Assembly: GCF_014892515.1 (NCBI RefSeq)
Contig: NZ_JADBGR010000073.1
Location: forward strand, 1 to 35,385
Direction: 5' to 3'
Length of the DNA stretch: 35,385 bases
Source: Myceligenerans pegani
GTDB taxonomy: Bacteria; Actinomycetota; Actinomycetes; Actinomycetales; Cellulomonadaceae
Positions 31,901-35,385 of this stretch are shown here, piece after piece. Position 1 is the stretch's first letter; every line of letters starts with the position of its first letter. The translations under genes were made by a program, and so were the position numbers. Under the pieces are notes generated by a model that made no database searches, had not been told where the DNA came from, and saw only the letters and a list, made by a program, of their open reading frames with translations.

Positions 31901-33933
31901 CCGAGAGTGGCGAAGCCGAGTACGTGTACACACCCGGCGGGGAACGGCTCGTCCGCATCGACGCATCCGGCACCACGGTCTTCCTGGGCGGTCAGGAGAT
32001 CCGCGTCGACGGCTCCGGAGCCGTGGGAGCGCTGCGCTACTACTCGTTCGCGGGGCAGACGGTCGCGGTGCGTGACGGACGCGGCCTGGGCGGTGTGACG
32101 TCGCTGGTGGCCGACCACCAGGGCACGACCGTCGCCGCAGTGCCGAACACCAACTGGACCGCGGACGCCGTCACGCGCCTGTACACCGACCCCTTCGGCG
32201 CGGACCGAACTCCCGCGGTCACCGACCCCGACAGCGGGGAGACGCTGTCCGGGAACGACCGGCTACCCGGAGACAGGCGCTTCCTGGCCGCTGCCGGAGG
32301 CATCGAAGACACCGCGACCGGCCTGGTCCTGCTGGGCGCCAGGTACTACGACGCCGGCCTGGGCAGATTCATCTCGACCGACCCGCAACTCGACGCCGGC
32401 AACCCGGCGCAGTTCAACGCCTACGTGTATGCGGGCAACAGTCCGGTCACCTTCTCCGACCCGTCCGGTCTGTCCTGGTGGAGCAGCATCAAGTCCGGGG
32501 CGAAGAAGGCCGCCGGAGCCGTCGGGGGCTTCGTCAAGAAGTACCAGGCCGAGATCGTCGGCACCGTCGCCGGGGCGGTCGTCTTCGGCGGATGCATGTT
32601 CCTGACCGCCGGAGCCGGATCGATCGGCTGTGCCGTGGCGGCAGGAGCCGTGGGCGGTGCGGTCACGAACCTGTGGAAGAGCAAGGTCCAGAAGACGAAG
32701 CCCTTCTCCTGGAGGAGCTTCGCCACCGACACCGCACTCGGCGCGGCAGGCGGCCTCCTCGGCGCCGGCGCCGGAGCGGTGATCGGCCGGGCGGCGCCAG
32801 CTATCACCTCCGCGGCATCCGGAGTCATCCGGTCCGCGAGCTCTGCTGTGACCAGCCGTGTCTCTGCCGCGGCTGCCGCCGCATCGCGTGCTGTCGCCCT
32901 GAGGGCGGCGGCTGCGAAGAATGCTGCGGCCGCCGCGGCACGGCGGGCGAAGCTGCGAATCGAAGCTGCGGTCGCTGATGTGAGAATCCGGTTGTCGAGC
33001 GGTACGGCCTGCTCGTTTGCCGGGACGACTGGCGTGCTCATGGCCGACGGCAGCATCAAGGCCATCGAAGACATCACACCCGGCGACAAGGTCATCGCCA
33101 CCGACCCCGAAACCGGCAAGCAGGCCGTCCGCGAGGTCGAGGCCACCCACGTGCACGACGACGTCCTGATCACCCTCCGCCTGGAGGACGGCCAGACGAT
33201 CCGCACCACGGAGGACCACCCGTTCTGGAACGCCACCGACCAGGAGTTCCAGCGGGCCGACGAACTTGACCAGGGCGACAAGGTCCTCGACGACCACGGC
33301 GACCTGCACGCCGTGGCGGGCATCGAGAACGACGTCACGTTCGAACCGGCTTGGAACCTCACCGTCGCGGGCCTGCACACGTACCATGTCATCACCGACC
33401 CTGCCCGCGGCCCACCGGCCACGGACACCGTCGGCGGAACCATCGACGCGGACGCCACGAGCGTCCTCGTCCACAACTGCGATCCTGCACTTGCCAAAGG
33501 CGTCGTTGATTCTTTGGGTGGGCATCAAACAACAGGACAAGTGTTTAGCGCAGCAGGCGGTACGAGTATTGGGCAGCGAATCTTCAGTGGTGCTGGAGCC
33601 CGTGGCACGGCGACAATCGCGGCGCGCCTTCGAACGGTCGGTGCTCCGCATCCTGGTCCAGGAAACCATCCCATCTCCACACATGTCGAACCTCAGGCTG
33701 CGCTAGGTATGGCAACTGGCGAATTTAGAGACAGTGTTGTCAACCTCGCGATCAACTACGCGGGAGGAGCATGCTCCAAGACGTACGGATGTCTGAACAA
33801 CATTCACAGACTCATTCCTGAGGGGCGATCACTCGTGGTGTGGTCGCCGATCGAGGGTGGCGTGCGCCGGCAGTGGTTCACCAGTGCCGGCCTTGATCTC
33901 AAGAGAACCCGTGATTTCGCGGTGGGAGGTTAG
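25966..33933 (+). CDS. RHS/YD-repeat polymorphic toxin with HINT domain and SCP1.201/DddA-like deaminase C-terminus
   Basis: 2655 residues. An export signal lies at about 45-68 (TTASASVVAAAVTVLVGVDPAAAAP). An acidic region runs to about 405. The RHS shell runs from about 409 (SWGVSGNTGAFTWSYPL) to 2168, with YD repeats such as YDSLGRVTSTTD and YDRLGRPTRTTDG, closing with the core RYYDAGLGRFISTDP at about 2126 and ending DPSGL. Then come a Gly/Ala hydrophobic stretch, an Ala-rich helix, and a HINT domain from C2349 (CSFAGTTGVLMADGS) to VLVHNC (C2505). The last 150 residues are the toxin: THVEPQAA (H2573, E2575) and ACSKTYGC (C2603, C2609), then RLIPEGRSLVVWSP, the SCP1.201-type zinc deaminase pattern. 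AGGAGG precedes ATG 25966. The tip probably deaminates nucleic acid in a competitor. Confidence 0.9.
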   Translation: MSRPVIRHDGRASGGTTRAGAAVSRQDYSGSGLASRQGARRGRWTTASASVVAAAVTVLVGVDPAAAAPAVGQIVALEVAAAAEVDALEARNENFEEVLAQLGSQDPAATQDLTGAAWEPTPDPSAAPPEELPAETLPPVADDPGEEGASEPDEDVPAEATAMSTMSQPDSGVAVASSKLDAAASSELDRSGTSEQTASDVADGSGAEDEPSQEVDGDGVATTTADLAAGEARVEVDGVQVTVTGDTDAAESEGDTEAGATDGGVRVAAAGVKPDKSGGVPGLLVRVDAAAVDAGKKTTGKKQASGSKKATAVEKVAAADGVVEVQVAYEKFAAGGDVPGGDWVSRLTLVDVSACDAGDLASGVCEAKAVEGVSNDTDAKTLTAPMAVSEQQPATLMVAASSSGGGGNWGATSLAPAASWGVSGNTGAFTWSYPLTMPSAEGPGPELSLSYSSAASDGRVASTNNQAGAVGEGWSLTESYIERKFTPCADDQDAQSGQTPNNASRTTGDMCIGVDNATMVLDGQAVDLVKTSDGTWRPKKIDGTKIERKTGATNGDQEGEYWLVTTSDGTKYTFGRGERTSDGLKTGSSWTMPVYGNHPGEACYKASGDGGFAASKCRQTYRWMLEHVVEPTGGTMTYVYSTETRKYGHNLSEGTSTYTAGGFLKRILYGTRSDSEGSGPAPVRVDLEHSTRCVPGEGVNCDAGRVKQNLSAWPDVPGDLVCYKSASECGIDAISPSFYTLYRLARVTTRVHDGTSYKPVDSWRLNQSFLSPGDGSLGDGAGKVLWLRSIQHTGHGGTTATGDDLSNNKVVFAFDLLPNRVDTGTDGLPPMYRPRVAGVRTESGGVVNPNYRTECAPGDVPADTDAAKRDNARLCFPVEWRGDDLPIDWFHKYVVTSVTQSGASPTAGGGGIVTGSEDVTTRYRYDGGAKWVKPTGPLTDPKDVTWSEFRGFRTVVVTEGTGSQASSTTTRYLRGVDAESFDVGPAGHRYTVTDHEALAGQVVEVTDHNGDSDQDAISTTVTVPKTPVTVATGIDDVEATRLTGTVAYGFSMDAAGDVATRTKSVTTLNAQAQVKQTEDAGDLDKAGDETCSQISYAHTGTGTIPEALESKNMVALVERTQSFATNCADVEAGSVSRPGDVLSDTIATYDAKGQVTATRGIDPDLDRATGSLGNGSGNGYVTFEQFTYDSLGRVTSTTDVAGRTSTTAYTPATGTIPTKIVTTSPDPDGTGPKTAMSSTTTYNAVTGQLKAATDTNGQTTRGTYDALGRLVEVVYPQHEGLSVPSVEYEYTTRANGLNVVLTRTLGADADNKPVQHASAEFYDGLMRVFQTQDEALDTGEKRMDDAATRGRQITQVFYDTAGRTWKQTSPQFATGLVSNTPVQPTLIADSSTVWSYDGAGRPVDEIFYVGNPDNHLYERWRTVTRYDGKYTTVVPPKGGTARTTVADARGRTTALWEHKSRPTVNSDMADGHWYVPSTLPGFDPRAVAASSYQKTSYTYDRFGQMTSMTGPGGDQWTYTFDMGGRQVRASDPDSGVTTTSYDRAGNVARTVNGNGNTTGTTQAVIDANTLVYSYDRLGRPTRTTDGTGQVRSRWEYDTTPGPDGTPLAGLASSTTTVHDGLEYTTRVDKYDPAYRPTSSTVVLPDGLDLLNGLAGREFTTTTEYRIDGSVRQQVLPPVSQLAEDGTVAGTVLGKEHVTTFYDDAGLPVWMGGGFGWGTYVADSQFTAEGRPQAMDLGTTYGAVATYGYEHGTGRLERIGLSREQYDTRDVDMALEYDPSGNVTAIRNSPGVGDAANGNPQANDDNQCFDYDGLGRMIGAWTDADGTCAASIGDVTATQVGGQGFSAAPYWNEYGYDAAGNRTSLVQHVIDGGTDVVKTSYEHGAAGPHQVTRVTRQTGPEGTIGSAPQVTVGEYSYDAAGNQTVRTRSDPVDPADLEQVEADADGDGLVTTSQLLGWDAGGDLSTVATSGEGTEGENTTESGEAEYVYTPGGERLVRIDASGTTVFLGGQEIRVDGSGAVGALRYYSFAGQTVAVRDGRGLGGVTSLVADHQGTTVAAVPNTNWTADAVTRLYTDPFGADRTPAVTDPDSGETLSGNDRLPGDRRFLAAAGGIEDTATGLVLLGARYYDAGLGRFISTDPQLDAGNPAQFNAYVYAGNSPVTFSDPSGLSWWSSIKSGAKKAAGAVGGFVKKYQAEIVGTVAGAVVFGGCMFLTAGAGSIGCAVAAGAVGGAVTNLWKSKVQKTKPFSWRSFATDTALGAAGGLLGAGAGAVIGRAAPAITSAASGVIRSASSAVTSRVSAAAAAASRAVALRAAAAKNAAAAAARRAKLRIEAAVADVRIRLSSGTACSFAGTTGVLMADGSIKAIEDITPGDKVIATDPETGKQAVREVEATHVHDDVLITLRLEDGQTIRTTEDHPFWNATDQEFQRADELDQGDKVLDDHGDLHAVAGIENDVTFEPAWNLTVAGLHTYHVITDPARGPPATDTVGGTIDADATSVLVHNCDPALAKGVVDSLGGHQTTGQVFSAAGGTSIGQRIFSGAGARGTATIAARLRTVGAPHPGPGNHPISTHVEPQAALGMATGEFRDSVVNLAINYAGGACSKTYGCLNNIHRLIPEGRSLVVWSPIEGGVRRQWFTSAGLDLKRTRDFAVGG

Positions 33934-33934
33934 G

Positions 33935-34477
33935 TTGATATCTGCAGAGTCGTGTTGCACGAGGGCCGCGGAAGCCATTTTGATTCATGCCGGTGATGAC
34001 TTGCAGTTCAGCGTTTGCGAAGAGGATTGCGGTAGAGCGCACGATGTGTGGGTCTACTCAGCGGATTCAGCGACAGAGATGGCCGCCGCAAATCATAGCG
34101 CCGTCGCTCGAATCGCAGCCGACGTCAAGCTCTCCTTCGGTGCAGTCGTGCTAAGCAATAATCGCGGCGACCCATTTGGAGTCGGGCTCGGCACGGGTGT
34201 TTGGGTCTCACGACCCCTGGGCGTGGCCAGTGGAGATGTAGGTGTTGTGATGGATCCGCATTCGCCTTACCGGATGGATCCAAGAAACTGTGCACGTATT
34301 GAGGTCATCGCGCAACTGATCGGATCATTCTGGCGTAGTGGCGTGTCTTATCCTGAAGGCATGCGCTGGGGTGCTGGCAACTTTTCGGGGCACGACGCTG
34401 ACTTTGATCCCCACTCCTATCACTCCTCTGAGACTCCGGACACTGAGGTCGCGGACCCATGGGCCGCGCTTGATTGA
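33935..34477 (+). CDS. Candidate immunity protein to the deaminase toxin
   Basis: 180 residues. TTG 33935 begins one base after the toxin stop and has GGGAGG five bases upstream, inside the toxin's last codons, so expression is coupled to the toxin. The protein is soluble-looking, with no signal or membrane helix. It is mixed alpha/beta, with WVYSAD, GAVVLSN, GVWVSR and VGVVMD strands and a helix IEVIAQLIGSFWRSG followed by an EGMRW motif. The final part is somewhat like the end of Imm1-family proteins, which often pair with deaminase toxins, but I do not claim that family. Position is the main evidence. Codon use is more A/T-rich than in the RHS shell, matching the toxin tip. Confidence 0.7.
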   Translation: MISAESCCTRAAEAILIHAGDDLQFSVCEEDCGRAHDVWVYSADSATEMAAANHSAVARIAADVKLSFGAVVLSNNRGDPFGVGLGTGVWVSRPLGVASGDVGVVMDPHSPYRMDPRNCARIEVIAQLIGSFWRSGVSYPEGMRWGAGNFSGHDADFDPHSYHSSETPDTEVADPWAALD

Positions 34478-34499
34478 CGCCTTCGCGGGGAGGACTCAC

Positions 34500-34844
34500 G
34501 TGTGGGAAGATTCTCCGTTTGCCTTGACCATAAAGGGCTCTTCGGTACGGGATTCGGATGGTCTCGGCCTGGAAACATGCTTCGGTAGTTGATATTCGTA
34601 TCGGACGAAATGTGGTTGGTCCAGTCGAACTGGGTGAACCTGTGTCGCGCGCTATCGAAGCACTATTGGACCGGCTGGGCACACGCGGGTGCGGAGCCGT
34701 GAAGGGCTCCATGCCGAAGAGGAACTGCTGGAGGAGGTTCCGGACCTTGTCCGGGCCGGCACGTATAAGCGATTCCCCTGTGGCCCCGACGAACATAACT
34801 GCGCATTGCAACTAGCAGAGCGCGGCGTGAAGGTGGACCAATGA
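34500..34844 (+). pseudogene. Frame-broken small gene in the toxin-immunity region
   Basis: GTG 34500 has a strong GGGGAGG six bases upstream and starts MWEDSPFALTIKGSS. This frame stops at TGA 34590-34592. Coding character continues in the +1 frame (VVDIRIGRNVVGPVELGEPVSRAIEALLDRLG, about 34576-34680), then returns to the first frame (GLHAEEELLEEVPDLV, FPCGPDEHNC, ending at TGA 34842-34844). Two opposite frameshifts would restore one protein of about 115 residues. The end overlaps the next start in an ATGA. The HAE and PC-x6-C motifs recall zinc deaminases, weakly. It could be an orphan cassette remnant or an immunity gene with sequencing errors. Confidence 0.5.
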
Positions 34845-35385
34845 GTGTGTTTGGCGATACCGTGGACCGGTTGGCGCGCGACGTCCGAGCGTTGCCGACG
34901 CGTGGTCAGGTCGCACTGTTTCTCACTGCGGCTATCGTCCTTGCGGATGCTCGGCCGGATTGGCTTCGAACCCAGAACCGGATCTCGGATGGCGTTTTCG
35001 AGGAATCTCTTGCCGCGGCGGCAGATTTCGCCTGTGGGAGATTGAGTTCGATTCCTCGCCAACTAGTGTCAGCAATCGAAACGGTCGTCATGTCGGAACT
35101 GTCCGAAGAAGGTGCGAGCACCACTGTTCAGGACTGCTGCATCTGTCTCGACAGTGCAGTTAGGGGCCCATCTGAGGGTTACGACATGGCTTCTGCGAGC
35201 TGGTACATGCTCGAGCCCTTGTTTCGATCCGTGTCTGCGCGGCTCTTCGGGGCTGCGGATGTAGGTAGCGATTCGGAAGAAGATGCTGAACTGGTCATGC
35301 TCGAGGACCCTGTGTTGCGCCAAGGTCTCTCGGCGGTCGAATTCTCGATCGGCCAAGTGTCTGCGAATCCGATTGACGATCTCCT
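34841..35385 (+). CDS. Hypothetical protein, possible second immunity protein (incomplete at window end)
   Basis: The frame is open from ATG 34841 to the end of the window, at least 181 codons. It begins MSVFGDTVDRLARDVRALP and is helical, with many Leu, Ala and acidic residues. It has a central CCIC cluster (about residue 105) and an acidic SDSEEDAELVMLEDP region. No signal peptide; one moderately hydrophobic stretch (VALFLTAAIVLADA) looks like a buried helix. Its start overlaps the stop of the broken gene before it, indicating coupling. Position after a toxin cassette suggests immunity, but no family is recognised. Confidence 0.65.
   Translation, partial: MSVFGDTVDRLARDVRALPTRGQVALFLTAAIVLADARPDWLRTQNRISDGVFEESLAAAADFACGRLSSIPRQLVSAIETVVMSELSEEGASTTVQDCCICLDSAVRGPSEGYDMASASWYMLEPLFRSVSARLFGAADVGSDSEEDAELVMLEDPVLRQGLSAVEFSIGQVSANPIDDL

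Noticed and set aside
28675-32118. A 1147-codon open frame on the minus strand inside the RHS gene
   Set aside because: It is a high-GC antisense shadow: its translation is low-complexity Arg/Val/Gly/His-rich without domains, while the plus strand encodes clear YD repeats.
1-35385. tRNA or rRNA genes, transposase genes, integrases and attachment sites
   Set aside because: None was seen on either strand. The repeats at 19.6-21.2 kb have no transposase between them.

Overview
The window comes from a high-GC Gram-positive actinobacterium. Almost all coding sequence has G/C-rich third positions, GTG and TTG starts are common, spacing is tight, and the genes are typical of actinobacterial saprophytes: LacI- and GntR-controlled carbohydrate loci, CBM13 and CBM3 enzymes, a SigE-type ECF sigma factor, and a LamG/RHS polymorphic toxin pair. 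A plant-polysaccharide degrader such as a member of the Promicromonosporaceae or Cellulomonadaceae fits, but the genus is an inference.

Region 1 (about 1-11.8 kb) is a fructan (inulin) locus. After two small hypothetical genes comes a rightward set: a lipoprotein sugar-binding protein, two ABC permeases, a LacI regulator, a short GH32-like beta-propeller enzyme and a leaderless GH91 enzyme. A leftward set meets it head-on at a 42-bp palindromic terminator: a GH91 enzyme followed by a secreted GH32 fructanase with a CBM13 lectin tail. My reading is that inulin is cleaved outside the cell to difructose anhydride (DFA), imported, opened by the cytosolic GH91 enzyme (DFA-IIIase type) to inulobiose, and split to fructose by the GH32-like enzyme. 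Similar TGCCAA-type palindromes precede both transcription units, so the LacI protein may control both. A twin-arginine leader ORF sits upstream of the leftward GH91 gene but is separated from it by a stop codon and a 14-bp tandem repeat.

Region 2 (11.9-19.6 kb) holds an ECF sigma factor fused to a transmembrane helix and a large extracytoplasmic domain, a 35-residue membrane peptide, a secreted SGNH esterase, an XRE regulator divergent from a VOC protein, and a GntR/UTRA regulator divergent from a secreted CBM3-GH16 beta-glucanase.

Region 3 (19.6-22.5 kb) looks worn. It has a 50-bp perfect direct repeat copying the 3' end of the GH16 gene, a decayed gene remnant, a hypothetical membrane protein bracketed by 15-bp repeats, a DUF2267 gene, and a DUF2905 gene interrupted by one in-frame TGA.

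Region 4 (22.5 kb to the end) is a polymorphic toxin locus: a LamG/DNRLRE secreted protein, translationally coupled to a 2655-residue RHS protein with a HINT domain and a C-terminal SCP1.201/DddA-like deaminase. A candidate immunity gene, a frame-broken small gene and another candidate immunity gene (running off the end) follow. Base composition becomes visibly more A/T-rich right after the HINT domain, as expected for exchangeable toxin-immunity cassettes.
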